Below are positions 9,992 to 19,616 of a stretch of 64,000 nt of DNA, piece after piece. Under the pieces are notes generated by a model. That model ran no database searches, had not been told where the DNA came from, and saw only the letters and a list, made by a program, of their open reading frames with translations. The DNA comes from Hortaea werneckii. Taxonomy: Eukaryota > Ascomycota > Dothideomycetes > Mycosphaerellales > Teratosphaeriaceae. How positions within the stretch are numbered: the stretch's first letter is position 1; the number at the start of each line of letters is the position of its first letter. The position numbers and the translations under genes are program-made. The stretch lies in contig JBAOKB010000074.1 in assembly GCA_037044905.1 (NCBI GenBank), positions 682,001 through 746,000 of the forward strand, in the 5' to 3' direction.

Positions 9992-12556
9992 GGTCACGAG
10001 TCGAGAAGCAGAATGGAAGCTTCTCGTGAAAACAGACACAGGGTCGGCGTTGTGAGGCGGAATGGATTGACAACACGGATGATTGGCAAACCTACTTGTA
10101 CATATCATCACCTCCTGTCTCACGGGCCAACGTCATGACAGCCAAACGCAGAGCTACGATTAGAGTTTTGAGGTGGGCAAGGCGGGAGCGCCGTGGCAGA
10201 CACAAAACAAGGTTGTGGCTGTTCGGTCAACAACCAGCCACACCCAACGGCTGCACCGATGCACAAACAAAATTGCAGCCGTTGACCTCTCCCCACCGCT
10301 TTGGGACGACGGAATGCAGCATTACACCAATGATCAGTTCGGAATCCCCGACATCATTTCAAGTTTTTCACATGAATTTCCCAGCGCACTGTGTCTGCTG
10401 AGCCACTGTGGCTCATCTTTCGCAAGCGAGATGGATCTAGGCCTTCCAAGACTCTCTGTGTTGTCTTGATACTCATCCGCGGCGACAGACCCATGGCTAC
10501 CTGTATGAATAGCAGCAGGTGGTGTAGGTGGCTTGGGAGATCTCAGATGCCGCGGATGAGCAATGATGAAAACAGCGGTCACCCCCTCCGCATGCAGATC
10601 CGTGACACTGTGAGCCGTAGAGGGGTCAAACGCGACCAGAAACCCTTGGCTCATGACGCGCCGAGGTAGGACGAATGGCTCATGATCGCCAACAGCTTCG
10701 GCATTAGAGTTTGGATCGAGCTGCTGCCAGCTTCTGAAACTTGGACAGCCGCCCGCTCGTCCAGGAACGGACTTTGCCGCAACCCTGCACGATCCCCATA
10801 AAATCTTCCCAAGCTATAATCAATCTCAGGCGCTGGACAGGGTTCGGTCTGGAATTGAATTGCCCATGGTGGCCCCTATCCCGGCCTAATAATCGATAGA
10901 CTTCATCTGCAAGCAAAATTTTTGTCGGCGGATCCAGCTCGTGTGGTCCGGCAGGTAAGGATTGAGATTGCGTCTTTACTCGCTACGGAAATCGTTGCTC
11001 AATGCGCTCGATCGACGGCGCATAAGGCTGTGCACCGTCCAACAACATCTTGACTGCGGTGCCAATGCCTTGGATCGTGAAAAAGTCCTTCAGCGCGTCG
11101 AGACACGTATGCTGACAATTGCTGTCATATTGCCGTGAGTACCGTATCGGTTGGACCGACGTAGTCAGATATTTGCTACCCTCACTTTTCCACGACTTCG
11201 GAAATGAGATCTTAGCGCCGGCAAGATATTTCACCAAGCATCTCATTGCTACGGAGGAAGTATTGCTAACCGAAGGCGCAACATGGTAGCGTCAAGAGCG
11301 AGAAAGCTGACGGGGACTAATGGATACAAAGCGCCATTGCTTGTCGGAGGAATCCTACATCGAGTTCGAGCTATAGATACTACATTTCTCGGAAACATGG
11401 TCAATTGCGAAGCTAATAGCGAAGGCACTCTCAGCTAACAACTATTCGAGCTTATCGAGCCAGTCGATAGTGCGCCTACGCGTTCTTCCACGTACACGCT
11501 GTCTTAGGTTGTGGGGAAGCTAAGCAAGCTAATAATTGAGGTACGCACGACGCCGTGCTGCGAGAGTCCGTGAGTCTCGAAGAGTCATTATAGCCTGGAT
11601 TAGCAAACACGTTGGACTTTGCACCGAGATGCCAATTTTCTTTCGAACTGCCCTGAAGTCTGCGTGGCGGTAGGTCAGAACACGTAAGTCCATTTCTTAC
11701 AGCGACATGCCGTATAGAGCAATACTCTCATCCTCTTTCGAAAGTAAAACTTGCTTTCTTGTTCCGAATAGAGCCATCTGAGTCCAGGGCAGAACGGCGA
11801 AGCACAGCACCTGAGCAGGCCGGAGAACACTAGAGATTTTGAAGCTACATAAGAAGAATATTTAGGCTTTACTCGCACGAACGACCACAGGTTGCAGAGA
11901 ACAGAGGATCCCGTCCGCTCTCCTGTACTTAAGCTGCAAACCGGCTGACTAGTATTAACGTGGGTGACCAGTTGAGAATCCCAGCTGTTGTTCGTTTTTG
12001 CCATTTTTTTCTTGCTCAGATGAAATTTCCGCAACTTCCTAAACGGTAAGTTCTCCCGCTTCTGCAAGGATCGTGCGCAGGCCAGACGCAGTCTGCTGTG
12101 CTAGGGTAATACTATGCTGTGTTCCACAATAGTGACGATTACCCCTCTAAGATCTTGTGTTCCGTGAATGGGACGATTTGACCTTTTGCTAAGAGCTTCT
12201 CACGAGGTCCCCGGGCATGTGTACGTTTTGACCACTTCAAAGATGGTCGATTACTTGGGCGGGCCTTGCTTTCATCCTTCATTTTTTGGGACTAAGATTC
12301 GAGTCTTGTTGTGTCCAGATATCTGTTGATGAGCCTCTGATGTTGTATTCTCCCTGTCGAGGGGGAATGCGAGCGAAGCCTAATCGCATCCCAAAACAGT
12401 GACGAAAACTGAAGGCAATGGAAGTGACGAAGGACGTATGTGTTCGCCGTAGTAAGCGTGAGACAGCATACGACCAACTGCAAACCCGCAAGTAGACCGG
12501 TAGTAGTCTTGTCGACATGCAAGCGATCACGTAGTACAACCACACATCACATGGCC
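9992..12556. other. Long intergenic stretch without a supported gene
   Basis: Two and a half kilobases hold no frame with domain content or splice structure. The largest open frame (11675-12067, minus, 130 codons) has an odd composition, no family resemblance and no good start. The left part is the CSC1 promoter and contains one clean hairpin (10245-10284). The right part is the 3' flank of the rhodanese gene. Confidence 0.5.
10245..10284. other. Perfect 11-bp inverted repeat (hairpin) upstream of CSC1
   Basis: CAACGGCTGCA at 10245-10255 is matched by its exact reverse complement TGCAGCCGTTG at 10274-10284, with an 18-base spacer. It lies about 260 bp upstream of the CSC1 start. It could be a binding site for a dimeric factor or chance. 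A nearby pair, GTTGTGGCTG and CAGCCACAC, forms a second, weaker hairpin. Confidence 0.5.
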
Positions 12557-13099
12557 TCACACATTACCTGCACCACCCTGCTGCGCAACATCGCCTCCCG
12601 TCCCACTCGCAGCCGTATCAGCCCTCGCCTGCCTTGACTTCTCCTCCTCAGCGAAAACCCCCTCCCAATAATCCTCCCGAAACCCATCCATCAGCGCCGT
12701 AAACCTCGGACCCTCCTTCACCCACCCCTTCACCCCGCCCTCCAGCACCAAAACCTGCATATTCTCGTCGCCCGCCGTATTCCTCACATGGTCGAGAAAC
12801 CAGGCGGCACAGCGGGGACCCCGCCCCGAACTCGACCCGCATGTGAAGACGACCCATTCGATGTCGGCCTTGTACGCCAGCTCGTACAGCACGCCGCGGT
12901 TCCACCAGAACCCCTGCGCGGGGATGTTCAGGGAGCCCCGGATCGAGCCGCCTTCGTAGTCGGTGCGCCGCACGTCGATGATTAGCATGCTGGCGATTTT
13001 CATGGAGAGGATCATGAAGGCGCGTTGGCGCGGCATGATGTCTGCTTGGAGTGTGGGTTCCGGGAAGGCTTTGTACCATGGTTGGTCGGTAGTGGCCAT
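12557..13099 (-). CDS. Rhodanese-domain protein, Arc2/Ych1-like (arsenate reductase or Cdc25-like phosphatase family)
   Basis: A single-exon protein of 180 aa from a clear ATG (ATGGCCACTACC). One rhodanese domain fills residues ~25-150: IDVRRTDYEGGSIRGSLNIP is the conserved N-terminal motif, and FTCGSSSGRGPR carries the active-site loop Cys87-x5-Arg93. A CX5R loop is the Cdc25/Acr2 type, so the likely activities are arsenate reduction (Acr2-like) or phosphatase. The residue before the Cys is Thr where phosphatases usually have His, which may affect activity. The C-terminus after ~155 is Gly/Ala-rich and unstructured. It reads in the same direction as the alpha-mannosidase 310 bp upstream. A splice near GGTAATGTG at the very end could change the last residues. 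Confidence 0.8.
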   Translation of the reverse strand: MATTDQPWYKAFPEPTLQADIMPRQRAFMILSMKIASMLIIDVRRTDYEGGSIRGSLNIPAQGFWWNRGVLYELAYKADIEWVVFTCGSSSGRGPRCAAWFLDHVRNTAGDENMQVLVLEGGVKGWVKEGPRFTALMDGFREDYWEGVFAEEEKSRQARADTAASGTGGDVAQQGGAGNV

Positions 13100-13409
13100 T
13101 TTATTTGTATTTGCTGATTTTCGAGGAGGTCCCTGGGGGCTGGTTTGTACAGAGTGCGATTTGTTCCTTCGTGGACTCTTTATGTAGTAGTAGGAGATGG
13201 AGTTGTGGCGGCAAAAGGGCCAGAAGTCGAGGTGGGGATGTCACCTCTAAGCTGACTCCACTCCACTTCAGGTCCAGTACGAAGATATTTAATCTACAAG
13301 TACGAGATATTGTTCATCCACTTATATGGGTCATAGCAGATGGAAACCGAAACTCATCGTACACTGTCGTATCTAACATGCTATCTCAATCTATCCATCT
13401 CCCCGCCCC
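13100..13409. other. Short intergenic gap
   Basis: It lies between the mannosidase stop and the rhodanese start, both on the minus strand, so it serves as 3' flank and promoter. I see no further feature. Confidence 0.5.
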
Positions 13410-16400
13410 TCACGCAAGCAGAAGCTTGTAGCTAGCAACCTCAAAGGCTCTCAACTCAATATCAAGCCCCTCATCACCAATCTTCATCTCCTCCAACGCA
13501 TCTTCTAGAACATTACACTTCCAAGCCTTCTTCACCTTGACCGGACCCATCTTGATCGTTCCACGACTTAAGCCACCCAGACTATCATACACGCGCACGA
13601 TGACATGCCTGCCCTTCCTGGGTGGCATGTCACCATTACTAGCGTCCTCATCGTCCTCACCGCGCTTGATCGTATCCACGACCAAGCTCGGCGAGCTATC
13701 GTCTGTCAACTTGAAAGCAGACATCAATTCCTCTACCTTCGTCGGCTCCGGGTGCTTGTGCACTCGCATGGGATAATTGAATTCGTAACCCGCTCGGACG
13801 GTGCGCTCGTCCAGTCCTCCACTATGCGGCATTACCGCCCACTTAATATGGTGCTTGCCCATATCCGCATGCGCATCGGGCGCCTTCGGTGCGCGGAGGA
13901 GACTGAGTCTCATCATCTTGCCCGCAGTGGCAAAGCCGTACTTGCTGTCGTTCAGCACACTAACACCGTACCCGTGCTCGGAAAGGTCGGCCCACTTGTG
14001 GCAGACGACCTCGAATTTGGCCATGTCCCAGTCGGTGTTGTAGTGCGTCGGACGCCGGATGATGCCGTATTGGGTCTCGTATGAGGCTTCGGTGTTCATG
14101 ATGGTGGTGGGGAATTCGACCTTCAGGAACTTCATGGTCTCGTGCCAGTCGACTTCTGCTTCGGTCTCGACTAGAGATGGCTTGGAGGAGTCATAGCTCG
14201 CTGAGAGGGAAACAGTCGTCTTCACCGACGATTTCTCCGAGATCTTGTAAGAGGTCGTGATCGCAACACGGTGGGCGCTTTGTTCTGTGATCTTGCTGGG
14301 AGAGGATGCTTCAAGCTCTTTGCGGGAGTTAAGATGATAGACTTCGACATCCCAAGCTTGCCAGTAGAGAGGCTTGTCGTCAAATACAACAAGCTGGTTG
14401 GCTTTGCCGCCCTTTGGCAATACTTCGCGCTTGGCCTTGAGGTCATATAGCGAAGTAATGACACCCGAGCTGACCTCGACCTTGAGTTGCTCATTTTGAA
14501 GCACATATACGTCGTCCCCAGTCTGCTTGATAGTCACTGCTGGCCGACTCTGGGTCTGGATCGAGCGTGAAATATCTTCGCCGCGCTTGCAGCCAAGTGT
14601 TTGCACAACAACATCAGAAGCAACCTTCAATCCCGTCGCTCCATCGTCAAAGCCCAAGGCCCCAAGTGCATTCTTGAGAAGTTTCTTTCCCGTCGAGAAG
14701 ACCTTAGCGTATGCCTCGTCAGAGTCACGGTAGCACATTTCAATCGCACTTCCCGGCAGACAGTCGTGGAACTGACAGAGAAGTACATTCTCCCACATGA
14801 AATCAATGTCCTCCTTCGGGTACTTGTACCCTTGATCGCCCTGGATGGTGGCGAGGGTAGCAAGGTATTCGATGTCGTGAAGCAGTATCTCGGCCTTGCG
14901 GTTGTTTTTCTTGTTATTGGCCTGGGTTGTGTAGCAACCGCGGTGCAGCTCCAAGTACAGTTCACCGTACCAAGTAACCAGCTGAGTGTCACCAGTGGCA
15001 GCACGATGCTCTAAGCGATCGAAGAACGCATCCACACTCTCCGGAATCTTGGCTGGAGGTAACAAGCCCACCGTGTCACTCAGTCCACGGCATCTACGCA
15101 GCTTTTCCAGCTGCTCAAAGGTTGGACCACCACCGCCATCACCCTTTCCAAATGGCAGTAGAGATGTAGTATCTTGGTCCATCGATTTGTGCTGGGTCAC
15201 CGAGCGTTTGACATCGCCAAAGTGCGCATCTGCAGTGTATGTTTCGCATGGCGCCATGTGGCAGATCACCTGACTACCGTCCAAGCTGACCCAGTTGAAG
15301 GTGGTGTGAGGGAAGTTGTTAATGTTGTTCCAGCTAAGTTTTTGCGTGAAGAAGCGGTTCATCCCAGCGAGTCGGCAGATCTGAGGCAGCTGCGTAGAGT
15401 AGCCGAAGGTGTCAGGTAGCCAGAAAGTACGACAGCGTTCACCGAATCTGCTCTCGAAGTAGCGTTGCCCATAGAGGAACTGTCTGACAAGCGATTCACC
15501 TGACGGCATGTTGGTATCGTGCTCTACCCAGCTACCACCAATAGGTTGAAAGTTGCCCTTCTTTACATGAGATTTTACGCGGTCGAATGCGTATGGATAC
15601 AGCTGCTCGAGCCACTTGTATTGTTGAGCTTGAGATGCCACGAATCTATGCTCAGGATAGCGGTCGAGAAGGTCGCACTGGTTTGACCAGGACCTGGCGA
15701 TCTTACGCTTGGTCTCTGCCCACGGCCACAGCCAGCAGGTGTCGATATGACAGTTTCCTATTGCGTTGACGATGGCATCCGTTTCGGTCTTGTAGACATC
15801 TTCAGAATCGACTTTGTCACCAAGATACTTCTTCGCGATCTTACGGCAGTCCTGAATGCATGATCTGGAGCCCTCGCCTGCAATGAAACAGTCCATGATC
15901 TCGTTGCAGACTTGAAGTGCCTGGTGTTCCTGCCAGCTGTCCTCGGGGAACTCGCGAGCACCGTCACCGATGATCCAGAAGTCGTAGTAGAGTCCTCGTG
16001 CATCAAGGTTGACACTGACCAGGTCTGCTTCTGTAAGGGGAAAGTATCTGTTCGGATCCGGCGGCTGGATGGGGTCGCCTCCAGTAGGAACGCCAAACAT
16101 GCCGTTGGCTGCCATCTCAATGTAAATTGTGTGCTCTTTGTTGTAGTCTCTGTACTCTTTCGGCACAACCCATTCAGTTCGCTCGCCATTGCCTGTGAGG
16201 CCTTGCAGTGGCTTGCCGTCTTCGGTCCAGACCATAGCCTCGCTGTGGCTGTCCCAATGCAGCTCGACTTGAGGCTTGTAGATCCATTCGTAGGGCAGCG
16301 TGAACTGGACCTTGAACCAATGAGTGCTCCAACTCGGACCAAAAGCTTCGCCTTTCTTGGTCGGACGATACTCGTTGGCCTTGCTCGTGGCCTCCTTGAA

Positions 16401-16640
16401 GGTCGGACGAGTGAGGCCAGGTGCGTCCCAGACAGACAGCTTGACGTGTGGTTCGCCAGCGAGACGTCCATCGTACAGCTTGGACATGAGCGACTGCTCC
16501 TTGTACTGGCCATTGCTGGTGAATTGCTTTAGACGATCGCGGTAGAGGTGGTGGATCTGCTTGCCTACAGGACCTGAGGCATGCTGGGGGTACTTGGCGG
16601 ACATCTGGGGCACCATGACCCAGTTCGACTCGCCGCCCAT
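13410..16640 (-). CDS. ams1: Alpha-mannosidase, GH38, vacuolar Ams1 type
   Basis: An exo-alpha-mannosidase (EC 3.2.1.24) of 1,076 aa encoded without introns, close to the usual ~1,050-1,100 aa of fungal Ams1. It trims alpha-mannosyl residues from free oligosaccharides in the vacuole; yeast Ams1 is delivered by the Cvt/autophagy route and has no signal peptide, and none is seen here. The N-terminal beta domain spans ~1-285. The GH38 catalytic domain follows, with the metal-binding NAIGNCHIDTCWLWPW (HID at 298-300) and the nucleophile motif FWLPDTFGYS (Asp410). WVEHDTNMPSGESLVRQ lies between them. The helical middle domain and C-terminal beta domains run to the end (VASYKLLLA). The start MGGESNW is in good context. 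It is divergent from the 17,562 gene across a 921-bp promoter region. Confidence 0.95.
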   Translation of the reverse strand: MGGESNWVMVPQMSAKYPQHASGPVGKQIHHLYRDRLKQFTSNGQYKEQSLMSKLYDGRLAGEPHVKLSVWDAPGLTRPTFKEATSKANEYRPTKKGEAFGPSWSTHWFKVQFTLPYEWIYKPQVELHWDSHSEAMVWTEDGKPLQGLTGNGERTEWVVPKEYRDYNKEHTIYIEMAANGMFGVPTGGDPIQPPDPNRYFPLTEADLVSVNLDARGLYYDFWIIGDGAREFPEDSWQEHQALQVCNEIMDCFIAGEGSRSCIQDCRKIAKKYLGDKVDSEDVYKTETDAIVNAIGNCHIDTCWLWPWAETKRKIARSWSNQCDLLDRYPEHRFVASQAQQYKWLEQLYPYAFDRVKSHVKKGNFQPIGGSWVEHDTNMPSGESLVRQFLYGQRYFESRFGERCRTFWLPDTFGYSTQLPQICRLAGMNRFFTQKLSWNNINNFPHTTFNWVSLDGSQVICHMAPCETYTADAHFGDVKRSVTQHKSMDQDTTSLLPFGKGDGGGGPTFEQLEKLRRCRGLSDTVGLLPPAKIPESVDAFFDRLEHRAATGDTQLVTWYGELYLELHRGCYTTQANNKKNNRKAEILLHDIEYLATLATIQGDQGYKYPKEDIDFMWENVLLCQFHDCLPGSAIEMCYRDSDEAYAKVFSTGKKLLKNALGALGFDDGATGLKVASDVVVQTLGCKRGEDISRSIQTQSRPAVTIKQTGDDVYVLQNEQLKVEVSSGVITSLYDLKAKREVLPKGGKANQLVVFDDKPLYWQAWDVEVYHLNSRKELEASSPSKITEQSAHRVAITTSYKISEKSSVKTTVSLSASYDSSKPSLVETEAEVDWHETMKFLKVEFPTTIMNTEASYETQYGIIRRPTHYNTDWDMAKFEVVCHKWADLSEHGYGVSVLNDSKYGFATAGKMMRLSLLRAPKAPDAHADMGKHHIKWAVMPHSGGLDERTVRAGYEFNYPMRVHKHPEPTKVEELMSAFKLTDDSSPSLVVDTIKRGEDDEDASNGDMPPRKGRHVIVRVYDSLGGLSRGTIKMGPVKVKKAWKCNVLEDALEEMKIGDEGLDIELRAFEVASYKLLLA

Positions 16641-17305
16641 GTTGCAGGTATGGTTGCTTTTAAGTGATGTTTTGATTCGTTACCTAGGCAGGCAAGTAGC
16701 TGCACAGGGGATGATCGAGACGAACGACGATGCCGCCTCGAGCTCCAGCTTCCGCTCCGACCACCTCCCCAGACACCGGAGCTTTCTCCACACTTCACCC
16801 ACGTCACCGCTCGGAATAGCAACCGACGCCTTGGCAACAGGATCCTTGCCAGCGGTCCCACGGGCAGAACCGTACAGTATGCCTCTCCCGAGCGATGAGG
16901 CCTTCTGAAGACGACTCTCATCCGATACAGCAACTCTATGTGATATTACTTTGAGGACGACGGGACCAGATGACAGCCCATGCGCCATTGTGCCTCTTTG
17001 CATGCCAGGCCATCATAGCAGCCCGACATCACGAATCCAAAGGTGAACCTTCTCCGCGAGACCATGTCGGTGAAGGACGTATCGTGTCTGCATCCATTAT
17101 CCTACCATGACAGCGCAGCAGACAGCTCAGCGATCAAGACGCGATTGGAGAGAGACTGCACTAAGAGGCTAAATCAGCCAGTGTCTCGGCTTGCACGACT
17201 CAGTGCTGTATGTCTGGAGCGGACTCCAGTGTCTCATCCAAGAGTAGCCTCCGACCTCAAGTCAGTAAGTTGCTGCGTCGGGGCTGCCCATTGCTCCTTC
17301 CGTTT
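16641..17305. other. Left part of the divergent promoter region
   Basis: It lies between the mannosidase start and the E-box duplication. Overlapping open frames on both strands (16561-17003) have no recognisable content. No feature other than promoter sequence is visible. Confidence 0.45.
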
Positions 17306-17371
17306 CAGTTTGCTCCCACGTGCGCGACGCCACTCTTTCAGTTTGCTCTCACGTGCGCGACGCCACTCTCT
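17306..17371. promoter_or_regulatory. 33-bp direct duplication carrying two CACGTG E-boxes
   Basis: Two copies (17306-17338 and 17339-17371) differ at two or three positions. Each holds CACGTG (17317-17322 and 17350-17355), the core site of bHLH factors of the Pho4/Cbf1 kind, followed by CGCGACGCCACT. They lie in the divergent promoter between the mannosidase and the 17,562 gene, about 200 bp upstream of the latter's ATG. A regulatory role is inferred from motif and position only. Confidence 0.5.
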
Positions 17372-17561
17372 TCGTTGACCTCAGTACACACACCTCCGGC
17401 AAGTCAACAGCAGTTGGCACTGGATAACTCGACACCGCAAGTCAGCTGATATCAAACTTTCATTCGCGTGTTTGACGGCGCTTGCATTCCTTCCACGCCT
17501 ACCTTGCATCGTGCTATCCTTGGACCTGGTACACAGTTCGCAGCAGTTCGTCGCCGCCAAC

Positions 17562-19142
17562 ATGCCCGCACGCATGGATCAGGCAAATATCAGGATTACT
17601 CCAACTTATCCGATTGAGCTGCACTACATCAAAGCCCTTTTCCTACAAAAGCGGTATAGACAGTGCATCGAGACCTGTCGCCACGTCCTGTTGACCGCTC
17701 GCGATGAGACCACCGAGCATGCGCTGCGAACTTCCTTCGCCAACTTCTATCTAGGCCTTGCTCATGATGAGCTGGCGCAACTGATGCATGACTTCTCGCA
17801 AGCTAAGGTGCCGGCACTCGACCAGGCGAAGCACTTCTTCACGGAGGCCTTGAGGTCGCTGCCTTCTGCAGGGGAAGTTACGTTCACCTTGCGAGCAAGA
17901 CAAGCACCAGTCCATGAGCAGAGTTCCACAATCGATGACCCCTTCTCTGCAGGCCCAGGAGCTGCTCCGCCCAATTCACAGCCGGCAACGAGACACGGCT
18001 CTGACGATCACGACCCCTACAATTACTACAGTCCTACAGTTGGGTTCGCATCTCCTTCGTCTCCAGTTGACGCACGTCGAATTGAGGATCTGGATGTGCT
18101 TCCCTGCTCCCCACAGCCTCTCTCCCGCGAGACGAGCGACTCTGATCTTACCGACCTCGAATCACACTCCAGCTTCGACCAGATCATGACGCCGCATCGT
18201 GTCTTAGAGCGCGACCCATCGCGTATGTCATTAATCGACGAGATGCGCTCACCACCTCGGCCGACAGGTCTACCACGTACGACTTCTACATCTGTCTCCC
18301 TCTTGGAAGGGTTTCAGTCACCACCACGCCCAACGGGCATACCGCACAAGGCACCTACCTTTCATGGCTTGATGCGTCCTATTCGACCGGGTTCCCCGCC
18401 AAAAGCATACCGTGTCCCGCCAAAGCTGCCAGATGCTGGGAAAGTCTCCCCGAGCCTTAGGAGGTCCAGGCTACCCCGACTAAGCATGCGCTCTCCGCGG
18501 CCCGAAGCCCCATGCAGTGCCCATTCGCCACACTCCGAAGGCGAGATAAGCCCATCTTGTCCAGTATCGCCACTGAAACCAGGTGTTGAAGAAGCCGCGG
18601 TAGAGTCCGATTCGACTGTCTCACCGGCGTCTCCCAGGACTCCAGTACGCCATAGCATCCGGATTGAGAGCCCTTCGCAAACCTGTTCCCCCAGTCTACA
18701 AGGGGACAGCATCCTAGACCTTCGTGAGCGTGATATTATCAGACATCTACAGGCTATGCGCCTTCAGCTCGACTCCCACCTCGAAATGCTCAAACGTGCG
18801 AGGACCGAAACAGTCGGCAGACAACTCCAGCGTGAGAATCAGCGTAGGAACATTGACAGTACAAAGCCGACAACCCTACAACTCTCGCACCTGGGATCTA
18901 GCAACGGCCACTTTCAACCACGCAGCAGCAGCAATAGGGGGCCAAATGAGGCAGCAGAGCGCGGGAACGGAAGTATACAGCAAATGCGTAGCTTCTGGTC
19001 CTTCGAGCCTGCAGATGTTACAGCGGACGAGAAGCGAAGACGGATAGAGGCTGGGAGACAGAGAGGCTGGGTTAGGGAGAGGTTTCGTGCGGAGAGGTAT
19101 CAAGATTTGGCGGAGAAGGCGATGGCGGAGTTTTATACTTGA
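17562..19142 (+). CDS. Hypothetical Pro/Ser-rich protein with helical N-terminus and C-terminal coiled coil
   Basis: 526 aa, one exon. The frame is open further upstream but has no ATG there; CCGCCAACATGCCC is a good start. Residues ~10-110 are helical and TPR-like (YPIELHYIKALFLQKRYRQC, then a second helix pair around FYLGLAHDELAQLMHD and DQAKHFFTEAL). Residues ~120-410 are low-complexity, rich in Ser/Pro, with a repeated SPPRPTG motif (twice, about 20 codons apart) and several S-P phosphosite-like sequences. Residues ~410-450 predict a coiled coil (ERDIIRHLQAMRLQLDSHLE). The end is basic (KRRRIEAGRQRGWVRERFRA). No catalytic motif is seen. It may be a scaffold or cell-cycle-regulated protein, but that is a guess. 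Confidence 0.75.
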   Translation: MPARMDQANIRITPTYPIELHYIKALFLQKRYRQCIETCRHVLLTARDETTEHALRTSFANFYLGLAHDELAQLMHDFSQAKVPALDQAKHFFTEALRSLPSAGEVTFTLRARQAPVHEQSSTIDDPFSAGPGAAPPNSQPATRHGSDDHDPYNYYSPTVGFASPSSPVDARRIEDLDVLPCSPQPLSRETSDSDLTDLESHSSFDQIMTPHRVLERDPSRMSLIDEMRSPPRPTGLPRTTSTSVSLLEGFQSPPRPTGIPHKAPTFHGLMRPIRPGSPPKAYRVPPKLPDAGKVSPSLRRSRLPRLSMRSPRPEAPCSAHSPHSEGEISPSCPVSPLKPGVEEAAVESDSTVSPASPRTPVRHSIRIESPSQTCSPSLQGDSILDLRERDIIRHLQAMRLQLDSHLEMLKRARTETVGRQLQRENQRRNIDSTKPTTLQLSHLGSSNGHFQPRSSSNRGPNEAAERGNGSIQQMRSFWSFEPADVTADEKRRRIEAGRQRGWVRERFRAERYQDLAEKAMAEFYT

Positions 19143-19616
19143 GTTGGCTTTTTCTCGCCCGTCTGATCGGCTAGTATTGGATTTTTCGCTTTGTAGGTCA
19201 TTGTAGCAGTCGTATATTGTGATCTCAATAGTGTGTAGAGAAGAGTAAGGCACGGAGGTGCCGTACGGTAGATTGTAGAATTCATTTACATAAAAATTGC
19301 CAAACAGTCTCTTTGATCCGTGTATAGGATGAAACTGCGTTACGAACAATGCAAATATAATGTCGTGGGCGAAATTATGATGCGGGTCGGTTCGACAGTC
19401 AGAAAGAATTGTCGGATATGATGTTGTAATGTACCTGTAATAATACCTGACAACGATACGAAGTTGAATTTAGGTGCGGGACATTCCCCGGCTTCCACAA
19501 CCTCGACTTTCCCAACAGTACTATTTTAATTTACCTATCCCAGAGGACATCCCGATGGCAGGTCCTACCCCTGTGGAAGCATGGGATTTTCTTTGCCGCC
19601 AAGCGCTTCAAGGTAA
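19143..19616. other. Intergenic gap between convergent genes
   Basis: The 3' flanks of two convergent genes meet here. Composition is A/T-rich without tracts, and no RNA or protein gene is visible. Confidence 0.5.

Noticed and set aside
11675..12067. 130-codon minus-strand frame
   Set aside because: Rich in Lys, Ser and Cys without a domain, and without a neighbouring exon.
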